Position numbers and translations under genes: made by a program. The notes under the pieces are model-generated. The model did not search any database. It was not told the origin of the DNA and was given only the letters and a program-made list of their open reading frames with translations. A stretch of DNA of 64,000 bases from Rhodothermales bacterium (GTDB lineage Bacteria; Bacteroidota; Rhodothermia; Rhodothermales; Bin80), in contig JANQES010000004.1 in NCBI GenBank assembly GCA_028278205.1, positions 62,001-126,000 of the forward strand. Reading direction: 5' to 3'. Shown here in pieces: positions 51,912-59,562 of this stretch. How positions within the stretch are numbered: position 1 is the stretch's first letter; each line of letters begins with the position of its first letter.

Positions 51912-53621
51912 TCACATATTCCCCAATCGATCATGGGTCGTGCCGCCTTTGGACATCTTCCGGTCGGGCTTTGTTGACTTGAGAAATTCGTTATTAAAAG
52001 CTTCGATCAGTTGGAGCAGCGCGGGCGTCATCTCCCCGCCTTCGACCGGTATTGTGCTCTGCATGAACGGAAACTTGCCCTGTTTAAAACCCTCGTTGAA
52101 CGCCTTCTTAATGCTGCGCACATCCACCGGCAGGTTGACCAGGCCTTCGCCCACCGAGGCGTAAAGGGTTAGCTGCCCTTTGGTAACTTTATTCTTTAAC
52201 GTGTTAGCCAGCTTCGAATGGGTGCCGTCGCCGGGCGAAACGTACTCACGCTCCTTCAACTTCATCGCCTTCTGGAATGATACGATCTGACCTCTGAGCC
52301 GGAGATAGAGTTTGTCGAGCAGTTTGATCTTCGGATATTCGTAGCCCAACTCGTGCATCGCCTTGCGCACAGCCGAGACATCCTCGGACAAATTGGGCGA
52401 ATGATAGGGATCGCCCACGGCGTAGATCAAGGCAATGGCGCCAATTTTAGAAACGTTGCCGCCGGCCATTTCCCGGAGCACGTCGTTCGGGGCGCCCTCG
52501 CGCTTCAGGCGGCCTCCCCATCTGGTCCTGTTCCCCTTCACGATAGGGCCGATTTTCTTGATGACTTCCTCCCTTGAATGCACTTCCAGCATCGCCTGCC
52601 ACCACGTCAGGCCGCCTCGCTTCTCGAAATGCCACCATTCTTGCTTCTTCTGATTGCTCTTCCAGTCGCGATGGGCCGGAATTTCGTGGAAACCGTATTC
52701 GTGCAGAATCGACCGAAAATCGATGTGCAGCGGGTACACACCGCCTACTTTCCTGGGTTTGCCAGTCTTATACTTGGTGGCTTTCACCTCCTCGTCGGAA
52801 AAGGTTTTGATATACTTTCTGTCGGCCTCGGCTATCTGGTCTATCGTGGCCTTGTTGTCTTTATAGGGCAGATAGATTTTCCAGAATTGCCGCGTTTCGT
52901 CGCCGATCTTGCGGCTTTCCGGCTCAAAAATCGCCTTGCCGAATTTTCCCTGGTCGAAATCGACGGCCCGTCCGGTTTTGTGCCAGGAAAACGCATCCGA
53001 GCCGTTGCCGCCGCCGTGGCTGAGTTGTCGAAAAATATTCCCGAAATCCAACCCCAGATCGATCCCGGTAAGCCGTTTCACTTTGTCGACGGCAAGATTA
53101 AAATCCCGGTGGATGGTCTCGGCAATTTTGAATTTTTTGGGCGCCCTGTCGGTGGCGTGAATCAATTCATACGGTGGGTTCTTCAGCGGGCCGGTGTTGA
53201 CGACGTTGACCTTGAGGCTGAACACATCGAGGAAGTGCCAGCCAATATGCCGGGTGACGACCGTGCCGTCTGTGGTGGTGACCTCTATCCTGGCGGGCGA
53301 GTTGATCATGCCGCCATAGACCTCGAAGGTGAAGTCATTTTTGCCATATCCTTTGGGCACATAGGCGCCCACCAACGCTCCTTTTAAGTCATACGTCTTC
53401 ACCATTTTGATCTCATCGGTCACCACAATGCTCATTTTTTGTTCATCACCCTTGCCGCCTTGCTTGCGCTGAATCTTCCGCCGCTGGATGGGCTTCGGTT
53501 TAAAAAACGGCTTCCTGCTGATCCCGGTTTTCTGGAAAAAGCTGCTGGTCCCGGCCTTTCCAAAAAACTTCGCGGAGTGTGCTTTTTTGGATGATTTAAC
53601 CTTCGGCGCCGTCGTTTTCAT
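51912..53621 (-). CDS. M15-type peptidase with eCIS-cargo-like N-terminus
   Basis: A 569-residue product. Residues 1-60 are basic with three FF motifs (AKFFGKAGTSS, SFFQKTGISR, KPFFKPKPIQRRK) followed by IQRK. This is the pattern at the start of DUF4157 and other proteins associated with extracellular contractile injection systems. A middle beta-rich part follows. A D,D-carboxypeptidase/VanY-like fold then shows SWHKTGRAVDFD and HIDFRSILHEYGFHEI with EWWHFEK, giving zinc His/Asp/His. The C-terminal 200 residues are helical and unassigned. No signal peptide. Inferred to be a peptidoglycan-cutting cargo; no eCIS structural genes are in view. Confidence 0.7.
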   Translation of the reverse strand: MKTTAPKVKSSKKAHSAKFFGKAGTSSFFQKTGISRKPFFKPKPIQRRKIQRKQGGKGDEQKMSIVVTDEIKMVKTYDLKGALVGAYVPKGYGKNDFTFEVYGGMINSPARIEVTTTDGTVVTRHIGWHFLDVFSLKVNVVNTGPLKNPPYELIHATDRAPKKFKIAETIHRDFNLAVDKVKRLTGIDLGLDFGNIFRQLSHGGGNGSDAFSWHKTGRAVDFDQGKFGKAIFEPESRKIGDETRQFWKIYLPYKDNKATIDQIAEADRKYIKTFSDEEVKATKYKTGKPRKVGGVYPLHIDFRSILHEYGFHEIPAHRDWKSNQKKQEWWHFEKRGGLTWWQAMLEVHSREEVIKKIGPIVKGNRTRWGGRLKREGAPNDVLREMAGGNVSKIGAIALIYAVGDPYHSPNLSEDVSAVRKAMHELGYEYPKIKLLDKLYLRLRGQIVSFQKAMKLKEREYVSPGDGTHSKLANTLKNKVTKGQLTLYASVGEGLVNLPVDVRSIKKAFNEGFKQGKFPFMQSTIPVEGGEMTPALLQLIEAFNNEFLKSTKPDRKMSKGGTTHDRLGNM

Positions 53622-53660
53622 GGTGTTTTTCGGAATGAGATTGTGTTTATGGTTCGTGAT

Positions 53661-54422
53661 TTACGGAGACGTGTAATAATCGAGACGTTGCAGAAGATGT
53701 TTCTTAGAAAGATAATGATGGCTGATCAGCGTCCCGTCGAGCAGCACGCTGAAGACCCCGTACGGCGACGGCGCGCGTTCGCGGATCTCTTGCGCACTGC
53801 CGAGTTCGACGACCCGGGCTTCGAGCCCTCGCTCTTGCGCAGCCTCTTCGGCAAAACGAACGGCATCGTCGAGGTACGGGCACTGATCGGTCCGTACCAC
53901 CGTCAAGCCCGGCCCGAACCGCTCGCCCCGCGCGTCCCAATCATCAGGAAACGACGGCGAGGCCGCCCCGTCGAATTTTTTGACCAGCAGCTCGAACGAC
54001 GGCGGCGCCCGGCCTACGACCTCGAAGCCGTGGCGAAGCAGGAGTTTTTTTCCAAGCAGCCAGTTGCCCGTGCTCGTAACCATCGCCACGCCCGCCTTGC
54101 CCTGGCGCCGGGCGTCTTCCAGGCACGTTTCGAGAAGCCGGCTCGCATACCCTTTGCCCTTACTCTTGCCGACGACCCACAGGCAATGAATGAACAGGTA
54201 GCTGGCAGCTTCGACCGGCCTCCAGGCATACTCGCCGGGGATGTATTCGATGAACCCTCTGCCGCCCTGCGACAAGTCCAGCAATTTGATCTGAAGCCCC
54301 TCGGCAAACCGGGCTTTAAGCCATTGCAGCTTGCGCTGATATCCGGCAGATTTCTTCCGGCTCATCAGGCAAAAAAAGCCTTTTTCTTCAACATTTTCGA
54401 GGGTTACGTCGATGATGTTCAT
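53661..54422 (-). CDS. GNAT acetyltransferase with C-terminal YoaP-like domain
   Basis: A 253-residue product. The N-terminal GNAT fold has FIEYIPGEYAWRPVEA and WVVGKSKGKGYASRLLETCL (acetyl-CoA loop). The C-terminal thioredoxin-like YoaP domain starts around residue 160 (FGPGLTVVRTDQCPYLDDAV). Its ATG overlaps the TGA of the gene before it (ATGA). Substrate unknown. Confidence 0.82.
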   Translation of the reverse strand: MNIIDVTLENVEEKGFFCLMSRKKSAGYQRKLQWLKARFAEGLQIKLLDLSQGGRGFIEYIPGEYAWRPVEAASYLFIHCLWVVGKSKGKGYASRLLETCLEDARRQGKAGVAMVTSTGNWLLGKKLLLRHGFEVVGRAPPSFELLVKKFDGAASPSFPDDWDARGERFGPGLTVVRTDQCPYLDDAVRFAEEAAQERGLEARVVELGSAQEIRERAPSPYGVFSVLLDGTLISHHYLSKKHLLQRLDYYTSP

Positions 54423-54763
54423 GATACGGTCTCTCCGAAAGATTGGGTCTGTAGATCGTCTAACCAGAGCGTGTTCTCCTGTTCTTTACCTCCTTCGACG
54501 AACCCAAACCCGACGTGGTGCTCCCGCACCGCCTCGATGCCCCGGATGAGCCCCTCCTTCTCCGACGAAAAATAAGTCAGGCGGTTGTCTGTAAGAAAGA
54601 GCGAATCGACCAGCGATAAATCGTAGGTATTCCACATCGATACCCATTGCCCTACCACCTCGTCCGTCTGAAAAGCCGGCGCAGCAGTCCGGGTCGATTC
54701 ATCAACACCACAGCTCCAACCTGCCATCAGAAAGAATGCCGCCAACAACGATGCTTTAGCCAT
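54419..54763 (-). CDS. SnoaL-like lipoprotein, probably truncated
   Basis: ATG 54763 gives a lipoprotein signal (LLAAFFLMAGWSCG). Then comes an NTF2/SnoaL-type fold (VVGQWVSMWNTYDLSLVDSL, FVEGGKEQENTLWLDDLQTQ). The frame stops at GETVS, where family members continue with a further strand pair (GDTAxVTGxW). The stop overlaps the GNAT start. A 3' truncation by rearrangement is likely. Confidence 0.6.
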   Translation of the reverse strand: MAKASLLAAFFLMAGWSCGVDESTRTAAPAFQTDEVVGQWVSMWNTYDLSLVDSLFLTDNRLTYFSSEKEGLIRGIEAVREHHVGFGFVEGGKEQENTLWLDDLQTQSFGETVS

Positions 54764-55198
54764 GAACCGAGTGCTTCTTGTTGTTGATCCGATCAGCCAC
54801 AATCACCATGAAAACAAGCTACGGAAACGACAGCGGCGGGGCAATGTTTAGAAATCCTGACACAAACACCATAACACTAAACATCAAGGATCCTCTTCCG
54901 GCGTGAGATTGGTGAAGACCTTCTCCTCGAATTCCCCGGTGATCCGGTAGCTTCTGGTTGTAACCTGCGCCGCTTCTTCAACGTGCCGCTCTAAATCGAT
55001 TCTCGCGTGCCTGCGCTCCGTTCCGAGACGGCCCACCGGCTAAGGGCGCCTTTTCTTTTTTCTTTTCACCCTTCGCCCCTCTCTCTTCTCCCTTTCCCCC
55101 TTTCGCCCTTTCCCCACTGGCCACATCCCACTGGCCATTCCCCCTTTCTCCCTCTCCCCCTTTCTACGGAATCTTCGTTCGACCAGGCAAGAAAGGCG
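54764..55198. other. Intergenic region with gene debris and low-complexity repeats
   Basis: Contains half of a GTGTTATAG-family repeat (54862-54883, AACACCATAACACTAA). A 50-codon minus-strand fragment (54884-55036, GTG start, ending VFTNLTPEEDP) looks like a gene C-terminus without a body. A pyrimidine word array with CCCTTTCCCCCTTTCGCCC lies at 55050-55172. No intact gene. Confidence 0.55.
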
Positions 55199-55716
55199 TC
55201 ACCGATGGGTAATTGCCCGAAATTGGGGGCGGGCAAAGGCAGGATCGACCTCAACAAGAAAGCGAAGCATCAGGCTTTGCGATGAACCGCGTGCGCCTTC
55301 GATGACTTGTCCTGTGCGATGATCCACTTCATGCGGCAACAGGCCGGTATTGGGATCGAACCGGCTGCGGGCTTCAGTCACCCAGCGAGTGATGGCGCGT
55401 TCAAAACGAGGTTCAAAATAGAGCCGGTAAAGATTGCGCCCCATGATCTTTTCGACCTGATCCTCCGAATACCCGCGCTCAACCAGCCCGTCCCAGACGA
55501 CTGGCATGCGATGGGGGCCGTTGAGGGCCGGCATGTAGAGCGGCCAGTCGGCGGCGCTAAGTTGGGCGCCTTCTTCTTCGAGGAGGATTCGTATGCCGGT
55601 TGCACAGCGCCCAGTGCCGCCATGCCAAGTACGCCGCCTCCGAGCGTTGCCATGAAGTCACGTCGATTTATCAGGGCCTCCTTACGAACTTGTGACACGG
55701 TCGAGCCGGGTCTCAT
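55199..55716 (-). pseudogene. Remnant of a Tat-exported membrane dipeptidase (M19) fused to another fragment
   Basis: Three pieces are seen. From 55716 a Tat signal (NRRDFMATLGGGVLGMAALG). In another frame, the C-terminus of an M19 dipeptidase (WDGLVERGYSEDQVEKIMGR, NLYRLY). Then a foreign-looking tail (RFDPNTGLLPHEVDH, ARGSSQSLMLRFL, VDPAFARPQF). About 300 residues of the dipeptidase body, with its active site, are missing. Non-functional. Confidence 0.65.
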
Positions 55717-56056
55717 CGTTCAGCGATGGCTGGTCCGAGCCTTCGTACCGGGTCCAGGTATCGCCGTCGTCTTCGCTGACGTACAGCTTTTCCTCCTCCT
55801 CCGTCCGCGAGACCCACTCCCGGTTTATGACCTCCACCGTTTGCTCATACTCGACGACCCAAATCCACAACGTCCCATCAACATGATGCAGTTCGGCGCT
55901 GTAGCCCCACTCCAGGTTTTTGGGTTCGTACGGCGTGCAATCGAAGTTACCCACCGTTCCCTCAGCCACTTCAACGGTGTTTTCGCCCCAGCAAAAGAGG
56001 ATCGTATCCTTGCGGGTAATGGCGATTTCGGTGGATTTATGGATTTTGAGACGCAT
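55682..56056 (-). CDS. Hypothetical protein (124 aa)
   Basis: Acidic, beta-rich product starting MRLKIHKSTEIAITRKDTIL, with several Trp residues (GTLWIWVVEYEQTVEV, DGDTWTRYEGSD). No signal peptide, no family recognised. Its 3' end overlaps the dipeptidase remnant, so it may itself have been altered there. Confidence 0.45.
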   Translation of the reverse strand: MRLKIHKSTEIAITRKDTILFCWGENTVEVAEGTVGNFDCTPYEPKNLEWGYSAELHHVDGTLWIWVVEYEQTVEVINREWVSRTEEEEKLYVSEDDGDTWTRYEGSDQPSLNDETRLDRVTSS

Positions 56057-56060
56057 GGCG

Positions 56061-56149
56061 TTGAGTCATGGGTCATGAGTCACTGGTAAAGAACGAAAAA
56101 CCAATGACTAATGACAGCGAGCCGGAGGCGAGCATAATGACCAGTGACC
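56061..56149. repeat. Tandem-word palindrome, GAGTCATGGGTCATGAGTCA family (copy 2)
   Basis: Left words GAGTCATGGGTCATGAGTCA are answered by CCAATGACTAATGAC and ATGACCAGTGACC. An AGCGAGCCGGAGGCGAGCA insert splits the right arm. Copy 1 is at 26240-26307. Confidence 0.6.
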
Positions 56150-56206
56150 GACACCAACCGCGCCACGCGCAGAACGGTCAAAAATACAACCGCCCTCCCA
56201 TCCCGG

Positions 56207-57571
56207 CTACCTACACACCACCTCCACCCGCCGGTTGAGCGAACGCCCGCTCTCGTCGTTGTTGCTGGCGATGGGTTCGGCTTCGCCCTTTCCGGCAGCC
56301 GTCAGGCGTCCAGCATCGAGACCGCGCCGCACCAGATCATCGACGACCGACTGTGCGCGGCGCTCCGAGAGGCCCTGGTTGTACGCGTCGGAGCCTTCGC
56401 TGGACGTGTGGCCTTCGATGACGATGGTGGCGCTGGGGTCGGCCTGAAGGCCTTCGAACAACTCGGCCAGGACCGGCTCGGAATCGGGCCGGATGGCGGC
56501 GGAGTCGAAGTCGAAGTTGATGCCGTGGATGATGGAGCCGCAACCGAGGACGGGTTGCGGGATCTCGGTGCAGCCGGTGATGGTGCCGTCCGGCGCCGTT
56601 GGGCCGGTGTAGAGGCGGAACGGAGCGCCGTTGGTCGAGCGAACCCCGCGCAGCACCCCATCGCCGGCCACACTGAGGATGAAGAGGCTCAGGACGCTGT
56701 CGTCCGGGGCGATGCCGCGTGCGCGCAGGATGTTGCCAGTGACGGTGCCTTCAAGCTCCGAGTTCCCATCATAACAGCCCGTGACCGTGGCGCCGTCTTG
56801 CTTGAGTTCGATAGGCTTGCCCGGCGGATCCCAGATCCCGGTGAAATAATCGACCAGGCCCGGCACCTCCTGCGTGCCGTTGCCGATGATCTCGCTGAAT
56901 TCGAAAAACGACTGCTCCCTCAGAATCTCGATGCCGCCGACGAGCCGCACTTTAACCCACCGCGCAGGCGTTTCAGACACGACTGGAATCTCCGTCACCA
57001 GGCCCCGCGCTTCGTGCGTCTCCAGCGTTGCCGAGGCGAGCAGTTCCCACCCCCCGTCGGGGCCTGCCGTCGAGCCGAAGATCTCGACATCCCGCGTGAA
57101 AGTCTGTGACGGGCTCGGCGTCTCGTTGACATCGGTCACAGCGAAGCGGTTGAACGTCGTCAGCGCAGGCAGTTCGTAGACGAATTCGGTATCGGTAGCC
57201 GAGTCGGCCTTGGAGATAAACGAAAAGTGTCCGGGATCGCCGTCGATGATTTTGACGGCATGGGTGAAATCAGCTCCCAGATCCGCCCCGGCGCCGCCGA
57301 TACTGATGGGCACGGCGCCCTGCGCAAACGTGAGATAATCGACGGCGACGACTTCGTCATCGGCAACCGGGTGGACCGCGCGCTCAGCGACGGGGCTCGT
57401 GCTCGGCGTAGGCGTCTCCGGCGGCGTAGCGGCCACGGGCTCGGCTGCCGGGGTTTCGGAGGTTTGCGGCGTGGCAGTCGCTTCGCCGTTGCCGTTGCCG
57501 CGCCCGCAGGCAGCGAGGAGCACGACCAAAGCCGTGGCCATCCAGATCGTGTGAAAGGTGGATTTTTTCAT
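56207..57571 (-). CDS. OmpA-family lipoprotein (454 aa)
   Basis: Lipoprotein signal (TALVVLLAACGRG), then a Thr/Pro/Glu-rich linker. The central beta-rich region (about 75-320) includes a discoidin-like stretch (WVKVRLVGGIEILREQSFFE). The C-terminal OmpA peptidoglycan-binding domain has INFDFDSAAIRPDSEPVL, IVIEGHTSSEGSDAYNQGLS and RRVEVVCR. Likely anchors the outer membrane to the wall. Confidence 0.88.
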   Translation of the reverse strand: MKKSTFHTIWMATALVVLLAACGRGNGNGEATATPQTSETPAAEPVAATPPETPTPSTSPVAERAVHPVADDEVVAVDYLTFAQGAVPISIGGAGADLGADFTHAVKIIDGDPGHFSFISKADSATDTEFVYELPALTTFNRFAVTDVNETPSPSQTFTRDVEIFGSTAGPDGGWELLASATLETHEARGLVTEIPVVSETPARWVKVRLVGGIEILREQSFFEFSEIIGNGTQEVPGLVDYFTGIWDPPGKPIELKQDGATVTGCYDGNSELEGTVTGNILRARGIAPDDSVLSLFILSVAGDGVLRGVRSTNGAPFRLYTGPTAPDGTITGCTEIPQPVLGCGSIIHGINFDFDSAAIRPDSEPVLAELFEGLQADPSATIVIEGHTSSEGSDAYNQGLSERRAQSVVDDLVRRGLDAGRLTAAGKGEAEPIASNNDESGRSLNRRVEVVCR

Positions 57572-57807
57572 GGCATCAATGGGTTTTATATAACGCCTCT
57601 TCTCTCGAATACCGGAAAAGGCAGCCCACCGTAGAAGCGTTTTTTTAAAGCCTATTGGCTCACGATGCTGTAATGAGGGCGCACAACAAATTGTACAACG
57701 TGGGGATTAACCGCAGAGGTCGCAGAGAAGGCGCAAAGGACGCGGAGAAGTCACTCTGCGATCTCTGCGCCTTCTTTGCGCTCTTTGCGGTTTCAAAATA
57801 GAAGTTA
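57572..57807. repeat. Intergenic region with CGCAGAG-family palindrome
   Basis: At 57710-57793, words CGCAGAGGTCGCAGAGAAGG and CGCAAAGGACGCGGAGAAG are answered by CTCTGCGATCTCTGCGCCTT and CTTTGCGCTCTTTGCGG. Nothing else is seen between the OmpA start and the epimerase stop. Confidence 0.7.
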
Positions 57808-59199
57808 TTATTGGGGGGTTCCTGGAGCACCATCCCCTCGCAGTCCTTCTACACAGCGCATCAACGACCGGGCGGTGTGGTAATTGCCTTTCCAGATCTG
57901 GCCTTTGGGGCCGGTTTTGTGGTCGGGTTCTTTGTCGAGGCCGCCCCAGTACCAGCCGCCGTGTTCGTGGTCGATGAGGTTGGTTTTGGTGTAGGCCCAG
58001 AGGGTTTTGAACTTGTCGAAATATCGCCTTTCATCGTCGGGATAGAGGCGAGCCATGATCAGGAGCGTGTTGAGGGCTTCGGCCTGCGCCCACCAGACTT
58101 TGGTGTCTTTGAGGATGGTGAGCGTGGTGTCTTCGGCGAAGTAATAGCCTTCGTCATAAAAGCCGGCGGCGGCCTCGTCCCAGCCGTATCGGAGGGCGTG
58201 ATCCACCATCGTTTTGCCAGTTTGCAGGGTGGCCGTGTCGTTGTGAAGGCCCAGGACTTCGGAGGCTTCCATCATCAAAAACGCAGTTTCCACGTCGTGG
58301 CCGAACGAGACGTGATCGAGATGATAATGCGCCTCCCGCTCGGCGGCTTCGGCCTCGCGGTAGGACACCGGCGTCCAGTCTCGCTCGAAGAACAGGTTCA
58401 TGTAGCCCGCCTCGGTGGTGATGGTATCGCGGACGAGCATCAGCAACTCGGACAGACGTTCGCGCAGCAACGAATCCGGCCAGACCTGATAGAGTTCGGT
58501 GAAGGCTTCGAGCAGGTGGATGGTGCTGTTCTGGTCTTTCGGCGGCGTCTCGCCGTGCCCGTCTACGAGCGCCGTGCCGTCGCGTTCGAGATGCTGAAAA
58601 TAGCCTTTGTGGACGGCGTCGTGGCTGTGCATTTCGAGCCAGTGAAAGGCGTCCCGGGCGAGTTTCAACGCCGCCGTATCGCCCGACGCGTGGTAGTAGG
58701 CAGCGAGGCCGTAGATCCCGAAGGCGTTGCCGTAGGCTGTCTTGAGCAGCCAGCCGTCGCCCGCCCCCGTCACGACGGTGCCCTCGCGGGTGACGAGCGC
58801 GTAGAAACCGCCGAATTCAGCATCCCACATCACGTCGCGCAAGAAGGCAACCCCATGCGCCGCCGCCGCGAGATAGCCCTCGTTTTCAGGAAAAAACGCC
58901 GCGGCTTTCGACGCCGTCCAGACGTGCCGTGCCTGGGTGACGATCATCTTGCGTTGCGGCCCGTCGGGCTCCCAGCGATACGAAAAATCACTCAAAAAAC
59001 CACCGTGCAGCGTGTCGATAGCCAGCGGATACCATACGTCGAGCAGTTGGTCTTTCAGCGAGAAAGCCATTTCATCCGCCAGGCGCGCGCGCTCACCGGC
59101 GGCCTCCGGCGTCTGAGGCTGGCAAGAGGTGGTCATGGCGGCTAGCAATAGGCAGGTGAATAACAACCGCGATCTCGGCGCTGTGGGGCTTGAGGACAT
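57808..59199 (-). CDS. AGE-family sugar 2-epimerase (cellobiose/mannobiose 2-epimerase-like), exported
   Basis: A 463-residue product with a lipoprotein-type signal (LLFTCLLLAAMTTSCQP). The (alpha/alpha)6 AGE fold has family residues: DFSYRWEPDG, RHVWTASKAA, GGFYALVTREG, KTAYGNAFGIYGLAAYY, HSHDAVHKGYF, HYHLDHVSFGHDVETAFLM and KVWWAQAEALNTLL. Beside a GH130 phosphorylase gene this fits mannobiose 2-epimerase, converting beta-1,4-mannobiose to mannosylglucose. A periplasmic lipoprotein form is unusual, since characterised enzymes are mostly cytosolic. Confidence 0.82.
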   Translation of the reverse strand: MSSSPTAPRSRLLFTCLLLAAMTTSCQPQTPEAAGERARLADEMAFSLKDQLLDVWYPLAIDTLHGGFLSDFSYRWEPDGPQRKMIVTQARHVWTASKAAAFFPENEGYLAAAAHGVAFLRDVMWDAEFGGFYALVTREGTVVTGAGDGWLLKTAYGNAFGIYGLAAYYHASGDTAALKLARDAFHWLEMHSHDAVHKGYFQHLERDGTALVDGHGETPPKDQNSTIHLLEAFTELYQVWPDSLLRERLSELLMLVRDTITTEAGYMNLFFERDWTPVSYREAEAAEREAHYHLDHVSFGHDVETAFLMMEASEVLGLHNDTATLQTGKTMVDHALRYGWDEAAAGFYDEGYYFAEDTTLTILKDTKVWWAQAEALNTLLIMARLYPDDERRYFDKFKTLWAYTKTNLIDHEHGGWYWGGLDKEPDHKTGPKGQIWKGNYHTARSLMRCVEGLRGDGAPGTPQ

Positions 59200-59253
59200 C
59201 TTGGATTTTAGATTTTAGATTTTGGATTGCTTGGTGGTAGGTATGCACGTTGT

Positions 59254-59392
59254 GGTGAACCTCCGGCCCGCCCGGCGATAAATCAAATCACCGAGCTCAA
59301 CAGGGCAAGGACGCTGAAGCGCCCTGGTTTAGCCCCCCTGGGGCTTTAGCCGATGAGCCCGGTCCTTCAGGGCCGGGCGGGGTCGCGGTTTT
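59254..59392. repeat. Structured element, diverged copy 3
   Basis: Shares GGCCCGCCCGGCG at the left and GAGCCCGG..CCTTCAGGGCCGGGCGG at the right with copies 1 and 2. The middle differs (GGACGCTGAAGCGCCCTGGT, CCCCCTGGGGCTTTAG) and contains its own stem. Terminal AATCGGGTA repeats are not evident. Confidence 0.6.
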
Positions 59393-59430
59393 ACCGTTTT
59401 GCGCACATTTACCTGACATCCTCATCTCAA

Positions 59431-59473
59431 TCGAAAAAGCCGCAGCCGATCAAACCGTCGCGGCTTTTTCGGT
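59431..59473 (-). terminator. Intrinsic terminator for the SSS transporter gene
   Basis: Stem TCGAAAAAGCCGC / CGCGGCTTTTTCGG around a 14-nt loop. T-runs are present on both strands. It follows the transporter stop at 59563 on the minus strand. Confidence 0.75.
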
Positions 59474-59562
59474 TATTGCAAACGGCTCGGAAATCGACCA
59501 ATTACTTCGTCAGTCGCTTCGCTCGTGTCAAAATCCAAAATCTAAAATCCAAAATCATCCCC

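Larger units (their letters stand above)
59201..59562. other. Repeat-rich intergenic region
   Basis: In order: a TTTTAGATTTTAGATTTTGG arm (59201-59229), element copy 3 (59254-59392), a terminator (59431-59473), the shared ACTTCGTCAGTCGC core (59501-59529) and an inverted AAAATCCAAAATCTAAAATC arm (59530-59556). No gene. Confidence 0.7.

Noticed and set aside
57811..59145. 444-codon open frame opposite the AGE epimerase
   Set aside because: Shadow; conserved AGE residues lie on the other strand.
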